NCBI RefSeq assembly: GCF_900635455.1
Contig: NZ_LR134116.1
Span: 1,860,001 to 1,924,000, forward strand
Length of the DNA: 64,000 nucleotides
Direction of reading: 5' to 3'
From: Yersinia intermedia
Lineage (GTDB): Bacteria > Pseudomonadota > Gammaproteobacteria > Enterobacterales > Enterobacteriaceae
Shown here: piece by piece, positions 18,893 through 27,274 of the stretch
Layout: each line of letters opens with the position of its first letter
Position numbering within the stretch: position 1 is the first letter of the stretch
Made by a program: the position numbers and the translations under genes
The notes under the pieces: generated by a model
What the model was told of the DNA's origin: nothing
Seen by the model: the letters and a program-made list of their open reading frames with translations, nothing else
Database searches by the model: none

Positions 18893-19423
18893 TTACTGGT
18901 AAGACACTGAGTATTGTACGCTTCCCAGAACAGAGCCTGGGGTGGCAGGACCTTCGGCGTAGTATTGCACGGCGAAAGTATGGCTAGCGGCAGTCGCGTT
19001 AGCGGCCAGAGAAAGACCCGCGCTACCGGTTTGGCCAGACAGATCGAGTGGGGTAGTAGGTGAAATCGGATCAACCAGTTGCAGTGAGACTTGACCGGCA
19101 GTACCGGTGTTGCCCAGACGGCCGTTTGCTGTCAGGTTGTTACCGACAAACACGGTTTTAATCGCCGTGGCGCTGGCGTTAGCGGTGCAACCGGTCAGAC
19201 CGACAGTGAACGGTGTTTGTCCTGCAGTCTCACCGATAGCGCTAAGTGATGAGCTGGGAACCGTTGGCAACAGGACCAATGGCGCGGAGGCATTACCATC
19301 GATGGTGACGGCACACGTTTGGTCCGCTACTTCGCCTTGGAATTGAATGACGTTATTAGCCAGTGCTGTGGTGGATAAAGCCAGGCCGGCAACAACGAGT
19401 GCAATTTTGTTCATTTTTTTCAT
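18893..19423 (-). CDS. Major fimbrial subunit (type 1 pilin family)
   Basis: 176 residues: signal peptide MKKMNKIALVVAGLALSTTALA, then a pilin domain starting NNVIQFQGEVADQTCAVTI. The first Cys (TCAVT) and second Cys (LTGCTAN) form the standard disulfide; the C-terminal SVLGSVQYSVSYQ is the penultimate-Tyr beta-zipper strand recognised by the chaperone. TAGGA lies about 10 nt before ATG 19423; ATG at 19414 is possible. First gene of the operon. Confidence 0.93.
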   Translation of the reverse strand: MKKMNKIALVVAGLALSTTALANNVIQFQGEVADQTCAVTIDGNASAPLVLLPTVPSSSLSAIGETAGQTPFTVGLTGCTANASATAIKTVFVGNNLTANGRLGNTGTAGQVSLQLVDPISPTTPLDLSGQTGSAGLSLAANATAASHTFAVQYYAEGPATPGSVLGSVQYSVSYQ

Positions 19424-20357
19424 GTTAACATTTTCCTAATGGGATTAAGTACCTGGCGAATGATTAATGGCATATTTAATTCACCCGATTATCTATTAAA
19501 TAAAGGTACTCTATTAAGGTTAAATCCAGAGGCTGTGTTTAGTCACTAAAACAGCCTTCTAGTAGAAATAACCTTGGGTTGATGGTGCTCAATAATAATT
19601 TCATCACGCTAAAAGAATTAATATAAATTCATAGCATGTTTGACTAACAAATCGTCTGTTGTCTTTCCATATTTCTGTTGCCAAATAATATAGCCAAACT
19701 ATTTATTTTCAAAATAGTCGTGTGAAAAGCCGCTTACGGTCAAGTAAGCTGGGTGAATGTTAATAAATCGCCTTTGTGTTCAGGTATAAAAACCATTAAA
19801 CGGATAAAAACACGTAAAAAATCTGATAAATTCACAAAATATGAAATATTAGTCCCAATGCCAGCTTTTTCACTTGATTGACAAAAAAACTTATAAAAGA
19901 TGCTTATATAAAATATTTTTTGGCGTTTTTTTTAAGAACCTAAATGACAGCTCATAAAACATGTTGTTATATAAGGTTTTTTTGCCGCCAAAGTGTATAA
20001 CGAAAATCTATCATTGGTTTGCGAAATGACTTTTACATAACATCTGTTCATTTTCCACATTCAATATCTGAAAATTCCTACAATTATTGGCTCATCATCC
20101 TAACATTGAACGAAGTGAAATTAATTTTCGCATCTTATTTTTAATACAAACAATATTGTTGTAAGTGGCCTTAAACAAATATTTTGATCAGCCAGGTCTG
20201 ATGGAAACCTCTCTAAATTAACCACCGCGCTCACTTAGTTATGTCAATTTTTATTTCTTCTACTCGCTTCAAGCCAAAGATAACTGGCTCTGCAATGAGT
20301 TGTGGTTTTTACAACAGTGCCATTTGTGTTCAACTGCGTGTTCATCATGCCGAAATT
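19424..20357. promoter_or_regulatory. Long upstream region of the fimbrial operon
   Basis: 934 bp without a gene, very AT-rich. It holds repeat copy B (19852-20165) 430 bp before the pilin start. The length and composition suggest H-NS-type silencing and binding of the locus regulators. No invertible-element inverted repeats were recognised, so phase switching by inversion is not supported. Confidence 0.6.
19852..20165 (+). repeat. Diverged non-coding repeat, copy B
   Basis: Partner of 11149-11460 (see that entry). Conserved blocks: CCCAATGCC at its left end, ACATGTTGTTATATAAGG near 19959-19976 and AAGTGAAATTAATTTTCGCA to GTAAG at 20113-20165. In both copies the segment lies roughly 350-750 bp upstream of a minus-strand operon (LuxR operon for A, fimbrial operon for B). 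Confidence 0.75.
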
Positions 20358-20813
20358 CTAATTGAAGTAGGAACTTGGCGTAGGATCAACGCAGACCTCA
20401 CGTAATTCACATTTTTCCTTACGAAAGGAAAGCGGTTTAATCATTTTTTCTTCAATGCGATATCCCTGGCCGCGAATAATCTGAATAAAATCCGCAGGTA
20501 GTCCAATTTCAACCAATTTACTTTTCAATTCAATAATAACCTGACTTAACCGCTTATAAGATGACACTAATCCGTTATTATCCCAAACACTTGACATAAT
20601 ATCGGGATAATAAATAACATCCTTGTTAGCATGTTCCAGTAAATAGGTTAACAGCCTCATCAGTGTTCCTGTCCCAAGAATAACCGTATCAATGGTATAA
20701 TTTTTAAACCTTCTGGTCGTGTAAGTGCGAATCATGACTCCATGAGAGATATGAACATAAATATCGTCACTAATTAGGTACACGAAAACCTCGGAGTTTT
20801 TAGTCAAAATCAT
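20358..20813 (-). CDS. Small winged-helix transcriptional regulator (copy B)
   Basis: 151 residues, ATG at 20813. Paralogue of the protein at 9750-10184. The winged helix spans about residues 50-120: TLMRLLTYLLEHANK, MSSVWDNNGLVSSYKRLSQV, FIQIIRGQGYRIEEK. A Cys-containing C-terminal tail (KCELREVCVDP) is unlike copy A. No membrane helix. The gene lies upstream of the fimbrial operon in the same direction, a normal place for its activator or repressor. The ribosome site (GAGCC) is poor. Confidence 0.82.
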   Translation of the reverse strand: MILTKNSEVFVYLISDDIYVHISHGVMIRTYTTRRFKNYTIDTVILGTGTLMRLLTYLLEHANKDVIYYPDIMSSVWDNNGLVSSYKRLSQVIIELKSKLVEIGLPADFIQIIRGQGYRIEEKMIKPLSFRKEKCELREVCVDPTPSSYFN

Positions 20814-21565
20814 GTCTGGCTCTCACTGCGGCTAGCAAAAACAATATTCAATAGTTAAATTAAACCAAATTACATTGGTGACATTTAATCATTAACAAAA
20901 ATATCGCCTATTGATACGATTAGTAAAGGAGGTGATGTGCTTAGATATTCACTCTCCGTACAACATAGATGAACCGTAAAGTATGAAATATTTATCTCAT
21001 GACAGTGGTTCATCGGTTAACGCTAAATTTCAGGTATATTATCAATGAATAACCCACACAATTAAAATGAAGAATTATTTATTAAGGCAAATAGAGGTGA
21101 AATTAATGCGGTGTGTGCAGTGAAGTGAGTTTTTTAGTAACGGCTTGAATTTAAATGATTTTTTATATAAATTTGGTTGTGGAATATACTCTTAATTCCC
21201 TTAAGTGATAAAATTAATGATAGTTAAGGTAATTTTAGTGATAAAAAGATACTTCAAAAGTACAGATTATACTCATTTGTATTTGCTAAATGATTGCTTT
21301 TAGTTAAAGGATGGCATTGAGCCATGTCCATTACATTAGCTTATTTGAGGTTGAGGTTGAGGTTGAGGTTAGGATAAGTGGAGTTTTGATTTTTAGTCGG
21401 ACTGTTCAGCAGTCCTGAAAGGAATGATGGGAATGCATAGAAAGTGAGACTAATGGCTTAACATGTTGACATCGTGATTATGCGTGCTCACTAATATTAT
21501 ATTTTCTCAGTGCATACGGTTTTATTGTATCATTATAAAAATAACAGTAATGCAGGTTGTTTTAT
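20814..21565. other. AT-rich gene-free stretch with a short tandem repeat
   Basis: 752 bp between regulators. It contains a very strong ribosome-site-like AAAGGAGGTG (20925-20934) directly before a 14-codon ORF (20935-20979), and four copies of TTGAGG at 21345-21368. Otherwise nothing recognisable. Confidence 0.4.
21345..21368 (+). repeat. TTGAGG tandem repeat, four units
   Basis: Four perfect consecutive hexamers, followed by a partial TTAGG. Non-coding context. Number could vary between strains by slippage. Confidence 0.8.
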
Positions 21566-22063
21566 TTACTCTTGAATTTTATTGCAATAAAGCCAAGGAA
21601 TGACTTCTGTATGAATAACATAGTCCCCTTTAAAACCAGGGTAAATCCATAACTTTATATCCTTGGGGTTGGCAAAATAAGAGTTTAATATGTTTTTCAT
21701 ATAGTCACTGGTTTCCAGTGGGAGGTGCTCCATGATTTTTTCATCTGTCAATCCAATAACATGAATAGAGTATTCGTTACCATAGGAATCATATTTGAAG
21801 TTTATTTGTTGTGTTAATAGGGACTTATTATTTTTTGCTGTAGTCAGTTCGGCTTTAGATGTAATGCTACCCGTTTTTTCTAAAAACGAGAATATAATCA
21901 CACCAGAAAAAGTCTCCACGCCAGCAGTGCTTACTTTTTCAGTTTTTAGTATAGAGTAGCACTTTATATTTTTTGCGTTATTACTACGATTAAAGGTATA
22001 GATAATGATAAAAGAAAGGATAATGATAAAAATAAATGGGGCGACGTATTTCAATGTTCTCAT
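21566..22063 (-). CDS. FidL/PsaF-like membrane-anchored periplasmic protein
   Basis: 165 residues: one N-terminal membrane helix (about 8-24, VAPFIFIIILSFIIIY) then a periplasmic domain with two Cys (CYSIL at about 35 and WLYC near the end) that may form a disulfide. The layout, with a ToxR-like gene just upstream and 9 bp between them, matches partner proteins such as FidL (with MarT), PsaF/MyfF (with PsaE/MyfE) or ToxS. Assignment to the FidL-like family is by pattern only. Confidence 0.7.
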   Translation of the reverse strand: MRTLKYVAPFIFIIILSFIIIYTFNRSNNAKNIKCYSILKTEKVSTAGVETFSGVIIFSFLEKTGSITSKAELTTAKNNKSLLTQQINFKYDSYGNEYSIHVIGLTDEKIMEHLPLETSDYMKNILNSYFANPKDIKLWIYPGFKGDYVIHTEVIPWLYCNKIQE

Positions 22064-22072
22064 AACATTCCC

Positions 22073-22816
22073 TTACTTGATCATCAAATAGGATATACAA
22101 TTTTTCGGCGTATTATTTAACACGTCACAATAAATCAAAGACTCCCTTTTTATTATCGGGTAGGTGGTGTAGTATAAGTTTTTTACTTTATTGCAATTTA
22201 TTTTTTCATTTTTTATGATTTCTTTTACATTGCTAACATCATAACCTTCTGATAATGAGAATAGATGGCATAATTCAATGTCTTCTACATGGTTGTAGTT
22301 CTCGATAGATTTTTCATATGGTGATTTTTTATTGTACAATAAAATTGAAAACAAAGTTATTATTAATATGGAAACCACTACCCACAAACTTGCTCTAAGC
22401 ATCGAGTTGTTGATTGTTGCATTGTTTGAAGTTTCATCTATTACTATTTCTTCTTTTTTATCCTGCCTTTTCTTTTCTTCATGGGTTATTTCGAGGTCTT
22501 TAGATAAGGATAAACCGCGTCTTGGTAGGGTAAGGATAATATCCCCATTCAGTCCGACAACTTCAAATGCACGCCTAATCATCGAAATATGTTGGTAAAA
22601 ATTATTATTAGTTGTTGTTAAACCTTGTTTTTCCCATGCTTGTTCAAAAAAATAATTTTGCGGTATAACGTTGGGATACTGATCTAAAAGAATATACAAA
22701 CATTCATTGGTTGGAGCATAAAGACTTACTGACTTTTCTGGTTTATTTATGTTATAGATGATCGCGTTGTTATAATCATAAGCAACAATCTTATTTATAA
22801 TGGTTAAACTGTTCAC
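22073..22816 (-). CDS. ToxR/MarT-like membrane-bound transcriptional regulator
   Basis: 247 residues from a GTG at 22816 with AAGGGA 6 nt upstream. Residues about 1-105 are a winged-helix DNA-binding domain (LYAPTNECLYILLDQYP, FEQAWEKQGLTTTNNNFYQH, ISMIRRAF, DIILTLPRRGLSLS), followed by a Lys/Glu-rich linker, one membrane helix (about 143-163, ASLWVVVSILIITLFSILLY) and a periplasmic domain with Cys residues (ELCHLF, INCNKV, IYCDVL, KNCISY). This is the ToxR, CadC, MarT and PsaE plan: a periplasmic signal acting directly on transcription. Probable target: the adjacent fimbrial locus. Confidence 0.85.
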   Translation of the reverse strand: MNSLTIINKIVAYDYNNAIIYNINKPEKSVSLYAPTNECLYILLDQYPNVIPQNYFFEQAWEKQGLTTTNNNFYQHISMIRRAFEVVGLNGDIILTLPRRGLSLSKDLEITHEEKKRQDKKEEIVIDETSNNATINNSMLRASLWVVVSILIITLFSILLYNKKSPYEKSIENYNHVEDIELCHLFSLSEGYDVSNVKEIIKNEKINCNKVKNLYYTTYPIIKRESLIYCDVLNNTPKNCISYLMIK

Positions 22817-23537
22817 ATTGGATCCCTTATCATGATTTTCAACAAAAAATCCCTTTACTTAAAAACCACCAAAAATTCAATTTTCTCTTTACTATTATAG
22901 TCGTTCCCAACTCTCAGTATTTAAAATATTTAAACACATTGGCAGCATTCATAATGGCATCGATGTACTTTACACTATTGTAAATAGCCGCTAAGGATAA
23001 GCTCTTTCAGGTTAAATGCTATAGGGGCTGAACAGCTAGTTCCACCAGAGGTACTTCGTACTAGGCGATTGCGACCAATAGTTATACCGACCTTTATGCC
23101 TGTTAGCGCTGATTTTTACATGGATTTCACCCAAAACCAAGGGTACAAGTCAGTTGGATGACGTGAGTACCAAACAGGTGTTTTTCCATTTCAAGTGCGC
23201 GCTGTACAGGCCTTTCCCTGTAAATTAGATCAACTCACGCTTATATTTAAGTATGAGTCGATGCGAGTTGTGCCACAGATTGCAGTCAAACGTTATCTGG
23301 CTTTTTGTTTCGCAGATCCTAAAAATGGTGAGGAAACGTCTGAAACTAGGTGCGAAACCTGCACATCTTGAAATATTACTGGCACAAAGCATAAATATTC
23401 GGCATATTTTTTACACTTCCGCCTAAAATTGTAGGGTTACTCACATTGTTCTATAGTTAAAAAGTTCTAATGTTAATGAAAGATAAGGATGTTGGCTAAT
23501 ACGTGGATGGGTAGAAACTGTCCTTCTTTATTGGTGG
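22817..23537. other. Gene-free stretch at the border of the two accessory blocks
   Basis: 721 bp. No supported gene; a stop-free run of about 70 codons (23161-23370, plus strand) translates to nothing recognisable and has no start context. It must hold the promoter for the ToxR-like gene on the left and for the polysaccharide block on the right. It may be the scar of an insertion or deletion. Confidence 0.4.
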
Positions 23538-23540
23538 GTG

Positions 23541-24785
23541 ATGGCTGCGGGTGATTGGATGATTCACGCATTTGCTGTATCGGAAGATAAATTTAGGGCC
23601 GTTGCTGTTTGGATAAAATCGTTTCGTTATACGTCATCGGATAAACGTGATCTAAGGATTGATCTACTGCGGGGTATTGCATTGGTGATGATGGTTGTCG
23701 CTCACATCGAAGTGATGTCGTTATTGGATCTTTTTACCTGGGAACGTTTTGGACTGACAACTGGAGCTGAAGGGTTTGTTATTCTTTCTGGATTTATGAT
23801 AGGCGTAATCAATCGCCAGCGTCTAAAAAAAGAAGTGCTATTAACTGTAAGCTATTCATTGTATCGACGAGCAGCAAAAATATATGTAGTCAATATAGTG
23901 ATCATCCTTAGCATTTTGCTTCTAACTAAACTAAATTTTATAAATACTTTTGAAGTTACCCATTTTACCGATCGCTTTTCCGGGGTTAGTTATACGTTAT
24001 ACCCACTTTACGAGCAGATAAAAGAATCCTGGTTTAACATGGTGCTCTACCTGCAGATTGGGCCACATCAGAGCCAGATTTTGGGGTTATATTTTTATCT
24101 GTTGTTGGTAACGCCTCTTTTTCTCTATCTATTGAAACGTCGGTCGGTCGGTGTGTTGTTATTGTTATCGCTGGTTTTATATATCACCTATTATCTCACG
24201 GGGATACGATTTACATCGGCAGAGTTTGAGTTTGCTTTTCCATTGTTGGCTTGGCAATTTATTTATGTCTTAGGGGTGACTATTGGCTGGTACAAAGAAG
24301 AGCTGCTTTCGTTAGCCCGTACTCAGGCCGGATTTTGGAGTTTGTCAGTTATTGTGTTATTCACAATGGTCATGATGTTTATTGCACAAAATCATACCAA
24401 CCCATTTATGCCTTATAACACGATGCTCCATACGATAAATGCGAAAGAATTTAATTGGTTCTATCAGAATTTTGCTGCAAAGAATGCACTAGGGCCACTC
24501 CGTGTTATCAATGATTTTAGTTTGCTGATAACGTGTTATCTGGTGTTGAGTTATTTTTGGAAACCAATAAACAAGGTGTGTGGTTGGTTCTTAATAACAT
24601 TAGGTCAACATTCTTTGTATGTTTTTATTATCCATGTTTATGTTGTTTTGCTGGTTAATCAGTTGGTGGACTTTGGTTTATGGCATCGTGCCTGGTTGCT
24701 AAACACACTGGTTCATCTCTGTGCCTTAATGATGTTATGGCTTTTCGCAAAATATGATGTCGGTAGGAGATTCATTCCTAACTGA
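23541..24785 (+). CDS. OpgC-family membrane acyltransferase
   Basis: About 414 residues; GTG 23538 or ATG 23541 are possible, and a later ATG (residue about 8) cannot be excluded. The region KRDLRIDLLRGIALVMMVVA followed by HIEVMSLLDLFTWERFGLTT and EGFVILSGFMIG is the signature of OpgC/MdoC, the inner-membrane enzyme that puts succinyl groups on osmoregulated periplasmic glucans. About ten membrane helices. There is no opgGH beside it; its partner here is more likely the glucan made by the downstream GT2 synthase, which it would decorate with an acyl group. First gene of the plus-strand block. Confidence 0.85.
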   Translation: MAAGDWMIHAFAVSEDKFRAVAVWIKSFRYTSSDKRDLRIDLLRGIALVMMVVAHIEVMSLLDLFTWERFGLTTGAEGFVILSGFMIGVINRQRLKKEVLLTVSYSLYRRAAKIYVVNIVIILSILLLTKLNFINTFEVTHFTDRFSGVSYTLYPLYEQIKESWFNMVLYLQIGPHQSQILGLYFYLLLVTPLFLYLLKRRSVGVLLLLSLVLYITYYLTGIRFTSAEFEFAFPLLAWQFIYVLGVTIGWYKEELLSLARTQAGFWSLSVIVLFTMVMMFIAQNHTNPFMPYNTMLHTINAKEFNWFYQNFAAKNALGPLRVINDFSLLITCYLVLSYFWKPINKVCGWFLITLGQHSLYVFIIHVYVVLLVNQLVDFGLWHRAWLLNTLVHLCALMMLWLFAKYDVGRRFIPN

Positions 24786-24823
24786 TTTTTATTTTTCGAC
24801 TCAATCTTGTAAAAAGGGCAGAA

Positions 24824-27274
24824 ATGAAAAATACTCCATCGACTCAAGATAAAGGTCAGATTAGCAAGTTACGTAATAGCATACTTTATGAATTGAAGTA
24901 TTCTCTCGGAGTGACATTGTCAACTGCGTCATCCAGTGACATCTTTAGCGCATTAGCGCTAGTCGTTCGACGAAGCCAAACGGATGATTATTTTCTCACT
25001 CGAGAACGGCATCATCAGGCAAGAAAAAAACGTATTTATTATATTTCTATGGAGTTTCTGATTGGTCAATCTCTACGGAATAACTTAATAAATCAAGGGC
25101 TGATGGAGACAGCCAAAGTTGCGCTAGAATCTCTTGGCGTAGATTTTGAAGTTATTGTTAAAAGTGAAGAAGATGCAGCATTAGGTAATGGGGGATTAGG
25201 GCGTTTGGCTGCATGTTTCATTGATTCAATGGCAACCTTAGATATTGCTGGTTCTGGTCACGGTATAAAGTATGAGTATGGCTTATTTCACCAACAAATT
25301 CAGGATGGTCAACAGGTAGAGAAGCCTGATGACTGGCATTCGGCACACTCACCCTGGCTGATAGAACATCAAAGTCAGGCAATGATAATTCCGCTGTATG
25401 GGCGCATAGTTGAAGTAGAAGACCAGCAAGGAAATTACAATCCAATGTGGATGGATTGGAAAATAATTATTGGTGTGCCTCACGACTATCTGGTTTCTGG
25501 GTACAATAATCACACCGTAAACTCGTTGCGGTTATACAGTGCTTGTGCTTCAGATTCATTTGATATTCATATTTTTAATCATGGTGATTATCTGAATGCT
25601 GTTAATCAAAAAATTGCATCAGAGAATATTTCTAAAGTACTTTATCCCTCCGATGAGGTGCTGGCAGGGAAGGAATTACGCTTAACACAAGAGTACTTTT
25701 TGGTGGCTTGTACATTACGTGATGTTATGCATGATTTCTTCTTACTTTCCAATGATCTAAATCAGTTACCTGAGTTTGTAGCCATTCAACTTAATGATAC
25801 CCATCCGGCTCTGGCGATTGTTGAGCTAATGAGAATATTGGTGGATGAACATACTGTTGATTGGGATATTGCTTGGGATTTAACACAACGGGTTTGCGCC
25901 TACACCAATCATACGCTAATGCCAGAGGCGTTAGAGAAGTGGTCGGTTAAATTATTCGAATTGTTATTACCTCGTCATCTACAAATCATCTATGAGATCA
26001 ATCGCCGTTTCTTACTGGAAATACATAGATGGCGCCCTGAGCGTGCAGATTTATTAGCATCAATGTCTTTGATTGAAGAGACGCCTGAAAAGAAAGTGCG
26101 CATGGCCTATCTTGCTATTATTGGTAGTCACAAAGTTAATGGGGTGGCTAAACTTCATTCGGAATTAATTAAATCGAATCTTGTACCTGATTTTTATCAT
26201 TTAATGCCTGAGAAATTCACTAATCAAACGAACGGTGTTACACCTCGGCGTTGGATTCAGCAGGCTAATCCCCGGTTATCGGCGTTCCTGGATTGTCACG
26301 TAGGTCAAGAATGGGTTACCGACCTGACTCTTCTGACCAAACTTAAGTCGTTAGCGAATGAACGTGACGTTATTGCCGAACTCGCCGAAATCAAAAAATT
26401 TAATAAAATAAAATTGAGTCAGATAATTACTCGTCAGCAAGGAATAATTATCAATCCTGAAGCTATGTTCGACTGCCAGATAAAGCGAATTCATGAATAT
26501 AAACGCCAATTACTCAACATTCTCTATGTGATAAATCTTTACCTGAAAATTCTGAATGGAAGAGGGGCTGTTTCGCCGAAAGTTCATATCTTCTCGGGCA
26601 AAGCTGCACCGGGTTATGCAATGGCTAAATTGATCATCCAGTTAATCAATCAAGTTGCTCTTAAAGTGAATAATGATCCGAGAGTCAATGAACAACTAAA
26701 AGTGGTTTTTTTAGAGGATTATAAAGTCTCACTAGCGGAAAATATTATTCCAGCCGCCGACTTGTCTGAGCAGATATCTACTGCGGGTACTGAAGCCTCA
26801 GGTACCAGCAATATGAAATTGGCGATGAATGGTGCGTTAACTATTGGAACACTAGATGGCGCTAATATTGAAATCAGAGATGCTGTTGGTCATGAGAATT
26901 TCTATGTGTTTGGCTTGTCTGCGGAGCAAATTGCGGAGAAAAGAGCTAAAGGACGGTCATCATATGACGAGTATTTATCTAATACAGAACTTAAAGAGAC
27001 TGTTGATTCACTTATTTCAGGTGTTTTTCATGCCGATAAAGCCTTGTTTTCACCGATATTCCATATGCTGGTGAGTCACGGTGACCACTATTTCCATTTG
27101 GCTGATTTCGACAGTTATTGTCACGCTCAATATCAAGCATTGACCGACTATAGCGATACTTACAGTTGGCACAAGCGAGCATTAAACACGATAAGTGGTA
27201 TGGGCGAGTTTTCCAGCGATAGGACTATTCGTGGATATAGCAAGGATATCTGGGGGGAGGACAACTTTAAGTGA
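24824..27274 (+). CDS. glgP: Alpha-glucan (glycogen/maltodextrin) phosphorylase
   Basis: 816 residues, essentially the length of E. coli GlgP. GT35 family: releases glucose-1-phosphate from alpha-1,4-glucan ends with PLP as cofactor. LGNGGLGRLAACFIDS, QLNDTHPALAIVELMR, QTNGVTPRRW and the PLP-binding EASGTSNMKLAMNGALTIGT with its Lys are intact, so it should be active. It is not within a glg operon; this is probably a second, specialised copy. The following gene starts at GTG inside its stop (GTGA), so the two are translationally coupled. In this context it would supply glucose-1-phosphate to the nucleotidyltransferase at 29976. Confidence 0.9.
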   Translation: MKNTPSTQDKGQISKLRNSILYELKYSLGVTLSTASSSDIFSALALVVRRSQTDDYFLTRERHHQARKKRIYYISMEFLIGQSLRNNLINQGLMETAKVALESLGVDFEVIVKSEEDAALGNGGLGRLAACFIDSMATLDIAGSGHGIKYEYGLFHQQIQDGQQVEKPDDWHSAHSPWLIEHQSQAMIIPLYGRIVEVEDQQGNYNPMWMDWKIIIGVPHDYLVSGYNNHTVNSLRLYSACASDSFDIHIFNHGDYLNAVNQKIASENISKVLYPSDEVLAGKELRLTQEYFLVACTLRDVMHDFFLLSNDLNQLPEFVAIQLNDTHPALAIVELMRILVDEHTVDWDIAWDLTQRVCAYTNHTLMPEALEKWSVKLFELLLPRHLQIIYEINRRFLLEIHRWRPERADLLASMSLIEETPEKKVRMAYLAIIGSHKVNGVAKLHSELIKSNLVPDFYHLMPEKFTNQTNGVTPRRWIQQANPRLSAFLDCHVGQEWVTDLTLLTKLKSLANERDVIAELAEIKKFNKIKLSQIITRQQGIIINPEAMFDCQIKRIHEYKRQLLNILYVINLYLKILNGRGAVSPKVHIFSGKAAPGYAMAKLIIQLINQVALKVNNDPRVNEQLKVVFLEDYKVSLAENIIPAADLSEQISTAGTEASGTSNMKLAMNGALTIGTLDGANIEIRDAVGHENFYVFGLSAEQIAEKRAKGRSSYDEYLSNTELKETVDSLISGVFHADKALFSPIFHMLVSHGDHYFHLADFDSYCHAQYQALTDYSDTYSWHKRALNTISGMGEFSSDRTIRGYSKDIWGEDNFK

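Noticed and set aside
19424..20357. Invertible fim switch upstream of the pilin gene
   Set aside because: No pair of inverted repeats bounding a promoter and no tyrosine recombinase gene nearby.
21345..21368. TTGAGG repeats as a CRISPR array or telomere-like element
   Set aside because: Units are contiguous, with no spacers and only four copies; there are no cas genes.
23161..23370. Possible 70-codon gene before the OpgC-like gene
   Set aside because: No start with a ribosome site, no recognisable domain, stop codons on both sides.
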